Shown here in pieces: positions 51,471 to 58,921 of a DNA stretch of 64,000 nucleotides; within the stretch, counting starts at the first letter, position 1, and each line of letters starts with the position of its first letter. Both the position numbers and the translations under genes were made by a program. Source of the stretch: Streptomyces sp. LX-29 (lineage in GTDB: Bacteria; Actinomycetota; Actinomycetes; Streptomycetales; Streptomycetaceae); the NCBI RefSeq assembly GCF_029541745.1, contig NZ_CP089746.1, positions 5,961,559 through 6,025,558 of the forward strand, in the 5' to 3' direction. Under the pieces are notes generated by a model that was not told where the DNA came from, did no database searches, and worked only from the letters and a program-made list of their open reading frames with translations.

Positions 51471-53504
51471 TCACACGTGCACGGCCGCCAGCAGCTCCGC
51501 GGTGATCGAGGCGCCGTCCAGCGTCAGCACCGACTCGGGGTGGAACTGCACGCCCGCGAAGCCCGGTCCGCGCAGCGCGTGGACATCCCCGTTCACCGGG
51601 TCCCGGCTCAGCTCGATCCGGTGCGCGGCCAGCTCCGCGGCGACCGCGTCGTCGCACCGCGCGGTGAAGGTGTTGTAGAAGCCGACGGTCTCCGGCCGCC
51701 CGAAGAAGTCGATCCGCTCCTGGGCGCCCTGGAACGGCACGTCCTTCCGCACGATCTCCAGCCCCAGCTCGGCCGCGATCAGCTCATGGCCCAGGCACAC
51801 CCCGAACAAGAAGGCGTGGCCCGAAGGGCCTCCGTGAGGGGTGGCGGCCGGGTGACGGGTGGGACCGTGTCGGTGATCGCGCAACAGTTCCCCGGCCAGC
51901 CCGCGCAGCAACGCCATCTTCGGGTCCGTCCGGTCCATCGGGTCGCCCGGCCCCGGCCCCAGCACCACCGGCCCCCGGTGCGCCAGCGCGGTCTCCCGCA
52001 GCCCCGGTTCGTCGTAGCGCCGCACGGTCACCTCCAGGCCGGAGGTGCGCAGCAGATGGGCGAGCATCGCGGTGAAGGTGTCCTCGCCGTCGATCACCAG
52101 CGCGTGCCCCGCCGGCCCGGCGGGCCCGCCGGCCCCGGCCGGGGTCTGCATGCGCAGCCAGAACGGCGCCAGATCCGCGCGCCGGGCGTCCAGCGCGGCG
52201 CGCACCCGCGGGTCGTCCGCGAGCCGGGGCACCGGCGCCCCGTCCGGCCCGGGGCGGACGGGCGCCGACCGCACCCCGAGGGCGGTGAGCACCCCGGCGG
52301 CCTTGGCGTGGGTCTCGGCGACCTCCCCGCGCGGGTCGGAGTGGCGGACCAGGGTGGCGCCGACCGGCACCCGGAGGAAGCCGGTGGCGTCGATGTCGGC
52401 GGTGCGGATGAGGATCGGCGAATCCAGGGTCTGCGCCCCGCCCGCGTCCCGCCCGATGAGCGCCAGGGCGCCCGCGTAGTAGCCCCGCCCACCCGGCTCG
52501 TGCCGCTCGATCACCCGGCAGGCGTTCTGCACCGGGGAGCCGGTGACCGTGGCCGCGAACATGGTCTCCCGCAGCACGTCCCGCACGTCCAGCGAGGAGC
52601 GGCCGCGCAGCTCGTACTCGGTGTGCGCCAGGTGCGCCATCTCCCGCAGCCGGGGCCCGACGACCACCCCGCCCATGTCGCCGACGGTGCACATCATCTT
52701 CAGCTCCTCGTCCACGACCATGGACAGCTCCTCCACCTCCTTGCGGTCGCCGAGGAACTCCAGCAGCCCGGCCGTGCTCGCGCCCTCGCGCGGATAGCGG
52801 TAGGTCCCGCTGATCGGGTTCATCACGACGGTGCCTCCGGACATCCGCACATGCACCTCGGGGCTGGCCCCGACCAGCGTGCGGCCGTCCGCCAGGCACA
52901 CCGCGTACGTCCAGTACGCGCCGCGCTCGCCCGCCAGCAGCCGCCGGAACAGGGCCAGCGCGTCGCGCGCCGAGTACCCCTCGATCCGGCCCTCGAAGGT
53001 CCGGCGGATGACGAAGTTGGCGCCCTCGCCGGTGCCGATCTCGTCCGCGATGACGCGTTCGACGATCGCGGCGTACTCCTCGTCGCTCACGTCGAAGGCC
53101 CCGCCCTCGACGCGCACCTCGTGCGCGGGCAGCGCCGCCAGCACCTCCTCCAGCGGCAGCTCGTGGCTCTCCCGCGGGTGCAGCACCGCCAGCGGGGTGC
53201 CGTCGTCGCGGACGTCGAAGCCGCGCTCGCGGATCTGTCGGAACGGGACCAGGGCGAGCGCGTCGTGGACCGCCGCGCCCCCTGCGGGCCTGCCTGTCGG
53301 CAGCGGGATGTCGGTCAGCCGCTCCGCCTCGGTGACCGGGCCGATCAGCACCTCCACGGTGTCGCCGGAGCGACCGGGGGTGCGGCGGTGCAGCAGGGCG
53401 AAGGAGGTGGCGTCCGCGGGCGGCGCCGGCCGCGGACGGTCGTCGGTGGCGGACGGGACGGCGGAAAGCAGTCGCCGCAGGACAGCGGGGGTATCGCGGT
53501 GCAT
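51471..53504 (-). CDS. trpEG: Fused anthranilate synthase TrpE-TrpG
   Basis: A 677-residue single-chain anthranilate synthase that makes anthranilate from chorismate. Residues ~1-440 are the TrpE part (NPISGTYRYPREG, ELSMVVDEELKMM, ATVTGSPVQNACRVIE). The C-terminal ~200 residues are the glutamine amidotransferase with FLFGVCLGHELIAAE and the catalytic His/Glu in GVQFHPESVLT. ATG 53504 follows GGAAGGAACC. Upstream lie an attenuator hairpin and a Trp-rich leader peptide, so expression responds to tryptophan. Confidence 0.94.
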   Translation of the reverse strand: MHRDTPAVLRRLLSAVPSATDDRPRPAPPADATSFALLHRRTPGRSGDTVEVLIGPVTEAERLTDIPLPTGRPAGGAAVHDALALVPFRQIRERGFDVRDDGTPLAVLHPRESHELPLEEVLAALPAHEVRVEGGAFDVSDEEYAAIVERVIADEIGTGEGANFVIRRTFEGRIEGYSARDALALFRRLLAGERGAYWTYAVCLADGRTLVGASPEVHVRMSGGTVVMNPISGTYRYPREGASTAGLLEFLGDRKEVEELSMVVDEELKMMCTVGDMGGVVVGPRLREMAHLAHTEYELRGRSSLDVRDVLRETMFAATVTGSPVQNACRVIERHEPGGRGYYAGALALIGRDAGGAQTLDSPILIRTADIDATGFLRVPVGATLVRHSDPRGEVAETHAKAAGVLTALGVRSAPVRPGPDGAPVPRLADDPRVRAALDARRADLAPFWLRMQTPAGAGGPAGPAGHALVIDGEDTFTAMLAHLLRTSGLEVTVRRYDEPGLRETALAHRGPVVLGPGPGDPMDRTDPKMALLRGLAGELLRDHRHGPTRHPAATPHGGPSGHAFLFGVCLGHELIAAELGLEIVRKDVPFQGAQERIDFFGRPETVGFYNTFTARCDDAVAAELAAHRIELSRDPVNGDVHALRGPGFAGVQFHPESVLTLDGASITAELLAAVHV

Positions 53505-53558
53505 GTCGGGTGGTTCCTTCCGGTCTGGGGAGCCGGAGGGGAGGACCCGCGGATACGC

Positions 53559-53585
53559 CGAAGGCCGCCCCTCGGGCGGCCTTCG
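53559..53585 (-). terminator. trp attenuator hairpin
   Basis: A 12-bp stem CGAAGGCCGCCC / GGGCGGCCTTCG with a 3-nt loop lies between the leader peptide and trpEG. It is the expected terminator form; slow translation of the Trp codons should favour another fold. Confidence 0.85.
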
Positions 53586-53609
53586 CGTGGTGATCTGGAG
53601 TACGCGCGA

Positions 53610-53672
53610 TCAGTGGGCCGCCGGATGAGCGGTCCACCACCAGTTCATGGTCGGGGTCGATGGCGCGAACAT
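53610..53672 (-). CDS. trpL: trp leader peptide, TrpL
   Basis: A 20-residue peptide, starting MFAPSTP and carrying three consecutive Trp codons (MNWWWTAHPAAH), then TGA. It is too short for normal gene finders. The WWW run, the attenuator 24 nt later and trpEG downstream make a classic attenuation system. TAGGGT stands seven bases before the ATG, so the leader transcript may begin at the start codon. Confidence 0.9.
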   Translation of the reverse strand: MFAPSTPTMNWWWTAHPAAH

Positions 53673-53709
53673 GTCCGGAACCCTACCCGACGCCGGGCCG
53701 GGGACGGGG

Positions 53710-54386
53710 TCAGTTCCACGGATTGGCCGGCTGGTCGTTGATCGCCGTCCAGAAACGGGTGTTCTTCGGCAGGTCGCCGTAGGCCCAGAAGGACCAGCCA
53801 CCGGTGTACTCGAGGTTCGGCCCGTAGTGACCGTCGTGGAACTCGGCCATCCGCCAGCCCGCCCCGAAGGCGGCCTGGCAGACACTGTCCGCGGCCGTCC
53901 GGCTGTTCAGCCGCGAGCCGCGCACCGGCTGGCTGGCGGCGACCGTGCCCTGCGCCCAGCCGTTGTAGAAGCCGGGGGTGATCCCGTCGGGCACCGGACT
54001 GCCGTCGACCTTGAGGCACAGCACCGGCAGCACGGCGGTCGCCGGGGTGTCGCCGCGGTACGGGTCGTTTGAGAATGTCAGGCGCGGAGCGTCCGTTGAG
54101 GGTGGTGGTGGGTGACGGGTGGGACGCCCGGGCCGCCCACCTGGACCGTGCCGTCGGGCCCTGTGGCCATCCAGGCCCAGGTCATCCCCGGGTGGGTGGC
54201 GGGCGGGGCCGGGCGGGCGGCGGTGGAGGGGGACGGGAGCGGGGTCGTCGGGCGGGCCTCGGCGGGGACGGCGGTCAGCGAGACCAGGGCCAGGGAGGCG
54301 GCGGCGGTCGCGGTCGCGGCGGTGCGGCGCAGCGTCTTCGTACGGGTCGGGCGCGCACGGAACGTCTTCGTACGGAGCATGGTCAT
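53710..54386 (-). pseudogene. Secreted protein, frameshifted
   Basis: Two parts in different frames form one protein. The N-terminus (ATG 54386, GGGAG upstream) has a signal peptide (ATAAASLALVSLTAVPAEA) and reads through GMTWAWMATGPDGTVQVG to a stop near 54080. Shifting the frame at a CAC/CCA-repeat near 54095-54115 continues into LTFSNDPYRGDTPATAVLPV and ends NDQPANPWN at 53710. The rest has two Cys and many Trp/Tyr residues. It is either a disrupted gene or an assembly error in the repeat. The family is unknown to me. Confidence 0.75.
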
Positions 54387-54602
54387 CAGTACTCCCTCGG
54401 ACGACGGGACGGCTGGCGGAGCGGGACCAGCGTCCAGCGGAGCGCACGATTCCCCCATTGCTTCCGCACCCCGTGGCCATAACCCGCCGCAGGTGTGCCG
54501 AATAGCGCCGCCTGCACCGAGGGGTGCCCGCCCATCGAGGCGAGTTGTCTCATCCTGTGGGCAGTGGGCCGAATGCCGGACGCGACCCCGTAGGGTGGAA
54601 AG

Positions 54603-55952
54603 GTGACCGTGAACGCTGAAACCCACGCCGGTGGCAACACCTGGCGCTCCCTTCCCGCGGCGCAGCAGCCCGACTGGCCGGACCAAGAGGCTCTGCGCGA
54701 TGTCATCGCCGAGCTCGAGTCCTATCCGCCGCTCGTCTTCGCCGGCGAGTGCGACCAGCTGCGCGCCCGGCTGGGGGCCGTCGCCCGTGGCGAGGCGTTT
54801 CTGCTCCAGGGCGGTGACTGCGCCGAGGCGTTCGACGCCGTCGGTGCCGACCAGATCCGCAACAAGCTCAAGACGCTGCTCCAGATGGGCGCGGTCCTGA
54901 CGTACGCCGGCTCCGTCCCGGTGGTCAAGGTCGGCCGGATCGCCGGCCAGTACAGCAAGCCGCGCTCGAAGCCGACCGAGACCCGGGACGGGGTGACGCT
55001 GCCCACCTACCGCGGCGACTCCGTCAACGGCTTCGAGTTCACCGCCGAGGCCCGGATCCCGGACCCGCAGCGGCTGAAGCGGATGTACCACGCCTCCGCC
55101 TCCACGCTGAACCTCGTGCGCGCCTTCACCACGGGTGGCTACGCGGACCTGCGCCAGGTGCACGCCTGGAACCAGGACTTCGTGAAGTCCTCCCCGTCCG
55201 GCCAGCGCTACGAGGCGCTGGCGCGCGAGATCGACCGGGCGCTGAACTTCATGAACGCCTGCGGGGTGGACCCGGAGGAGTTCAAGACCGTCGAGTTCTA
55301 CTCCTCGCACGAGGCGCTGATCCTCGACTACGAGTCGGCGCTGACCCGCACGGACTCGCGCACCGGGCAGCTGTACGACGTCTCCGGCCACATGGTGTGG
55401 ATCGGTGAGCGCACCCGGCAGCTCGACGGGGCGCACCTCGAGTTCGCCTCCCGGATCCGCAACCCGATCGGCGTGAAGCTCGGCCCGACCAGCACGCCGG
55501 AGGACGCGCTCACGCTGATCGAGCGGCTGGACCCGGACCGCGAGCCGGGCCGGCTCACCTTCATCACCCGGATGGGCGCGGACAAGATCCGCGAGAAGCT
55601 GCCCAACCTGGTGGAGAAGGTCACCGCCTCCGGCGCCCAGGTGGTCTGGGTGTGCGACCCGATGCACGGCAACACCTTCGAGGCGGCTTCCGGGCACAAG
55701 ACCCGGCGCTTCGACGACGTGCTGGACGAGGTCAAGGGCTTCTTCGAGGTCCACAAGGGCCTCGGCACCCACCCGGGCGGCATCCATGTGGAGCTGACCG
55801 GCGACGACGTCACCGAGTGCGTGGGCGGCGGCGACGAGATCTTCGTCGACGACCTGCACCAGCGCTACGAGACGGCCTGCGACCCGCGGCTCAACCGCAG
55901 CCAGTCGCTGGACCTGGCGTTCCTGGTCGCGGAGATGTACCGGGACCAGTGA
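54603..55952 (+). CDS. DAHP synthase, class II
   Basis: A 449-residue class II (plant/actinobacterial) 3-deoxy-D-arabino-heptulosonate 7-phosphate synthase, the first step of the shikimate pathway. Signatures: LLQGGDCAEAFD, GRIAGQYSKPRSKPTE, YSSHEALILDYE and WVCDPMHGNTFEA. It is divergent from the frameshifted gene and close to trpEG, so both feed tryptophan. TAGGGT at 54591-54596, six bases before GTG 54603, fits a leaderless mRNA. Confidence 0.95.
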   Translation: MTVNAETHAGGNTWRSLPAAQQPDWPDQEALRDVIAELESYPPLVFAGECDQLRARLGAVARGEAFLLQGGDCAEAFDAVGADQIRNKLKTLLQMGAVLTYAGSVPVVKVGRIAGQYSKPRSKPTETRDGVTLPTYRGDSVNGFEFTAEARIPDPQRLKRMYHASASTLNLVRAFTTGGYADLRQVHAWNQDFVKSSPSGQRYEALAREIDRALNFMNACGVDPEEFKTVEFYSSHEALILDYESALTRTDSRTGQLYDVSGHMVWIGERTRQLDGAHLEFASRIRNPIGVKLGPTSTPEDALTLIERLDPDREPGRLTFITRMGADKIREKLPNLVEKVTASGAQVVWVCDPMHGNTFEAASGHKTRRFDDVLDEVKGFFEVHKGLGTHPGGIHVELTGDDVTECVGGGDEIFVDDLHQRYETACDPRLNRSQSLDLAFLVAEMYRDQ

Positions 55953-55964
55953 CGAGCCGGTGGG

Positions 55965-56043
55965 TCCCGGACCTGTGGGGTCCGGGATGCCGGTGAGCTG
56001 AGAACTCCAGGTGGGGCGCGGATCACAGCGATCCGCGCCCCAC
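55965..56043 (+). terminator. Two consecutive hairpin terminators after DAHP synthase
   Basis: The first hairpin (55965-55987) has stem TCCCGGACC / GGTCCGGGA. The second (56011-56043) has a 14-bp stem GTGGGGCGCGGATC / GATCCGCGCCCCAC with loop ACAGC. They separate the DAHP synthase from the bfd promoter. Confidence 0.88.
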
Positions 56044-56071
56044 TGCTCTGTTAGGTTGCTCCAGGGGCGGG

Positions 56072-56090
56072 TAAGGTAAGCATTACCTCA
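56072..56090 (+). promoter_or_regulatory. Iron box (DmdR1/IdeR-type) upstream of bfd
   Basis: TAAGGTAAGCATTACCTCA matches 13 of 19 positions of the known iron box TTAGGTTAGGCTAACCTAA and keeps its dyad. It lies 45 bp before bfd; a half site TTAGGTT is at 56051. Iron-loaded DmdR should repress bfd. Confidence 0.75.
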
Positions 56091-56134
56091 CTGATCAGCC
56101 GGTCGGCTGGTCGTTCCTCGCTCTGGAGAACCGC

Positions 56135-56365
56135 GTGTACGTCTGCTCATGCTTCGGCATCACCGAGAAGCAGGTGCGCGAGCATGCGGCATCCGGCGCC
56201 TGCACCCCTCGCCAGATAGCCGGCGCCTGCAAGGCGGGCACGGACTGCGGCTCGTGCGTCCGGCGCATCCAGGAGCTGCTCGGGCGTGGCTCCTGCCCCC
56301 GCCGCGAGCTGGTGAACCAGGGCACCTCGTCCCCGGTCGCCGCGCTGACCGCCGGCGCCGCATGA
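56135..56365 (+). CDS. bfd: Bacterioferritin-associated ferredoxin Bfd
   Basis: A 76-residue BFD-type [2Fe-2S] ferredoxin. Ligand cysteines are in YVCSCFG (C4, C6) and TDCGSC. Bfd reduces the ferric core of bacterioferritin to release iron. GTG 56135 follows CTGGAG. It is convergent with bfr and has an iron box upstream, so it is expressed when iron is short. Confidence 0.92.
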   Translation: MYVCSCFGITEKQVREHAASGACTPRQIAGACKAGTDCGSCVRRIQELLGRGSCPRRELVNQGTSSPVAALTAGAA

Positions 56366-56392
56366 CGCTGGGCCTCGATCCGCGCCCCCGCC

Positions 56393-56872
56393 TCAGCCCT
56401 CCGGCTGCTCGATGACCTGCGCGATGTAGAGCGGTTCGCCGAGCTTCTCGATCAGCTCCAGCTGGGTGTCGAGGTAGTCGATGTGCTGCTCCTCGTCCGC
56501 CAGGATGGACTCGAAGATATTGGCCGAGGTGATGTCGCCCTTGGCCCGCATGATCTCGATCCCGCGCCGCAGCCGGTCGATCGCCTCGACCTCCACCTCC
56601 CGGTCCGCCTGGAACATCTCGGTGATGGTCTGCCCGATGCGGACGTGGAACAGCCGCTGGTAGTTGGGCAGGCCGTCCAGGAAGAGGATCCGGTCGGTCA
56701 GCACCTCGGCGTGCTTCATCTCGTCGAAGGACTCGTGCCGGGTGTACTTCGCGAGCTTGGTCCAGCCCATGTTCTCCTGCATCTTCGAGTGCAGGAAGTA
56801 CTGGTTGATCGCGGTCAGCTCGGCGGTGAGCTGCTCGTTGAGGTACTCGATGACCTCGGGGTCGCCCTGCAT
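56393..56872 (-). CDS. bfr: Bacterioferritin Bfr
   Basis: A 159-residue haem-containing ferritin that stores iron as ferric mineral in a 24-mer. Ferroxidase residues are Glu18, Glu51 and His54 plus the later FESILADEEQHIDYLD; Met52 in DEMKHAE is the haem ligand. ATG 56872 follows AAGGAG. It is convergent with bfd, the partner used to mobilise its iron. Confidence 0.96.
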   Translation of the reverse strand: MQGDPEVIEYLNEQLTAELTAINQYFLHSKMQENMGWTKLAKYTRHESFDEMKHAEVLTDRILFLDGLPNYQRLFHVRIGQTITEMFQADREVEVEAIDRLRRGIEIMRAKGDITSANIFESILADEEQHIDYLDTQLELIEKLGEPLYIAQVIEQPEG

Positions 56873-57027
56873 CGAGGGGCTCCTTCCATCCACGCGGAGA
56901 TCGGCGGCTTGCGCGCATCCTCGCATCGCCTGATCGAAATCGTCTAGTAAGTTCACGCTTAGTGCTGCTTGTCCGTATCGTCCGATCCTGGTCACGACCA
57001 CCCCCGGAGGTCTGACACCATGGAGCC

Positions 57028-57651
57028 ATGGGTCAATCGGACAGCCGCGAAGGAGAGCTCGCGCAGTTGCCTCCGGGGCAGCGGCTACAGCGCGGTTGGC
57101 CGGTGACGCACTACGGGCCGGTCCCGAAGTTCAAGCCGGACCGCTGGGAGTTCCGGGTCTTCGGCGCGACCACCGACGGCGACAAGCGGGCCTGGACGCA
57201 CGACGAGTTCTCGGCGCTGCCGTACACGACCGCCGTCGCCGATCTGCACTGCGTCACCAAGTTCAGCATGCTGGGCGCGGAGTGGGGCGGTGTCGCCGCC
57301 CGTACGATCCTCGAACTCGCCCCGCCCGCGCCGCAGGCCACCCATGTGATGGTGTGGGCCGAGTACGGCTTCAGCTCGAACCTCCGGCTGGCGGACTTCG
57401 CCTCCGAGCGGGCGATCTTCGCCACCCACAAGGACGGCGAGCCGCTCACCGCCGAACACGGCTTCCCGGTCCGCCTCATCGTGCCGCACCTGTACGCCTG
57501 GAAGGGCCCCAAGTGGGTCCGTGGCGTGGAGTACATGACCGCCGACCGCCGCGGCTTCTGGGAGGAGCGCGGCTACCACAACATCGGCGACCCCTGGCGC
57601 GAGCAGCGCTACTCGTACCAGGAGGAACCGGGCGACGGACCGGAGCTGTAG
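57028..57651 (+). CDS. Sulfite-oxidase-like molybdopterin oxidoreductase
   Basis: A 207-residue protein with a stand-alone sulfite-oxidase/MsrP-type Mo-cofactor domain. The Cys that would bind molybdenum is in VADLHCVTKFS; ADFASERAIFATHKDGEPL and the terminal VRGVEYMTADRRGFWEERGY are family stretches. It lacks a signal peptide. Substrate and redox partner are unknown. ATG 57028 has weak ribosome site GGAG only two bases upstream, so the start is less sure. Confidence 0.87.
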   Translation: MGQSDSREGELAQLPPGQRLQRGWPVTHYGPVPKFKPDRWEFRVFGATTDGDKRAWTHDEFSALPYTTAVADLHCVTKFSMLGAEWGGVAARTILELAPPAPQATHVMVWAEYGFSSNLRLADFASERAIFATHKDGEPLTAEHGFPVRLIVPHLYAWKGPKWVRGVEYMTADRRGFWEERGYHNIGDPWREQRYSYQEEPGDGPEL

Positions 57652-57653
57652 GT

Positions 57654-58529
57654 CTAGCGGTCGCGCAACTCCTTGAGCAGGGCGACGTCCCGGGTCGCGC
57701 CCTCCTTGGCGCCGGGCGTCTCCGTCACCAGCGGCACGCCCTCGGTAGCCGGGTGCCGGAACAGCTCGGCGAACGCCTCGGCGCCGATGTGACCGACGCC
57801 GATGTTGGCGTGCCGGTCCCGGTGGGCTCCCACCACGTCCTTGGAGTCGTTGGCGTGGATCAGCTTCAGCCGCCCCTCGCCGACCACCGACACCAGCTCG
57901 TCCAGGCTCTGCTTCACCCCGCCCGGGGCGGCCAGGTCGTGCCCGGCCGCGAAGACATGGCAGGTGTCCAGGCAGACGCCCAGCCGGGGATGGCGGTCCA
58001 GCGCCTCGAAGTACGGCCCGAGGTCCTCCAGCAGTGAGCACAGCGACGCGCCCTGCCCGGCCGTGGGCTCCAGCAGCAGCCAGGGGTCGTCGTCCCGGTC
58101 CAGCTCATCCAGCAGCGGCAACACACACTCCCTGACCTGCGCCAACGCCACCTCGCGGGTCCGACCGCCGGTCGCCGAGCCGGTGTGGACGACCACCCCC
58201 AGCGCGCCGATCGCCCGGCCGCGCAGCAGCGAGTGCCGCAGTGACGCACAGGACCTCTCCACCGTCGCCGGGGTGTGCGAGCCGAAGTTGATCAGGTACG
58301 GGGCGTGGACGTACGCCGGCAACGACTCCTCGGCGCAGGCGGCCCGGAACGCCTCGTCCTGGGCCGGGCTGCCGACGGGTGTGGCCCACCCGCGCGGGTT
58401 GGCGACGAAGACCTGCACGGTCTCCGCGCCGATGTCACGCGCGAACGGCAGCCCGGCCCGGGCGAGGCCGCCGGCCACCGGGACGTGGCTGCCGATCGGA
58501 TTGCGGGTGCGGGAAGGCGACGTACTCAC
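57654..58529 (-). CDS. Endonuclease IV-like TIM-barrel (AP endonuclease)
   Basis: A 291-residue xylose-isomerase-like barrel similar to endonuclease IV (Nfo). Metal-ligand motifs: VHAPYLINFGS, VVHTGSATGG, LLLEPTAGQG, CLDTCHVFAAGHD, IHANDSKDVVGAHRDRHANI and VTETPG. It would cut DNA at abasic sites in base excision repair. GTG 58529 is preceded directly by GGGGAG, an unusual spacing. It is convergent with the sulfite-oxidase-like gene with only two bases between stops. Confidence 0.9.
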   Translation of the reverse strand: MSTSPSRTRNPIGSHVPVAGGLARAGLPFARDIGAETVQVFVANPRGWATPVGSPAQDEAFRAACAEESLPAYVHAPYLINFGSHTPATVERSCASLRHSLLRGRAIGALGVVVHTGSATGGRTREVALAQVRECVLPLLDELDRDDDPWLLLEPTAGQGASLCSLLEDLGPYFEALDRHPRLGVCLDTCHVFAAGHDLAAPGGVKQSLDELVSVVGEGRLKLIHANDSKDVVGAHRDRHANIGVGHIGAEAFAELFRHPATEGVPLVTETPGAKEGATRDVALLKELRDR

Positions 58530-58921
58530 CTCCCCAGGGTGCCAGGCGCCGCCCGACCGCCGGACACCGGCCACCGGCCCCCGTCCCACGCTCCGCCCGC
58601 GCGGGGCGAGCGCCAGGGCGCGCGGACGGCCGGGGCGCGCGGGTGGCCGGGGCGGGAGCGTCGCCGCCTCGCGACTCGTGCGGGGTGGGCGCGCGCCCGC
58701 GCGGGCGAGCGCAAGCACGGAAGGCGTGCCCGCGCGGGGCACGCGCATGCCTGTGCGCCCGGAACCCGCGCCCGCGCGGTGGGACGCCGAAGCGGGCCGC
58801 CCCTGCCCGGCGGAGCCGCTCGGCCGGCCGGCGGGTCGGCCGGGCTGACGGTCGGCTGGGCTGACGGGTCGCCCGGGTCGGCGCTCCGGGTCCGCGCCCC
58901 GGTCCGGGGCGGGCCGTCCGG
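58530..58921. other. GC-rich gap between endonuclease and kinase genes
   Basis: This 392-bp gap is extremely GC-rich, with runs of GCGCGGGCGAGCGC-type words and a doubled GGGCTGACGG(T/G) motif near the kinase stop. I see no gene, convincing hairpin or RNA. Confidence 0.5.
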
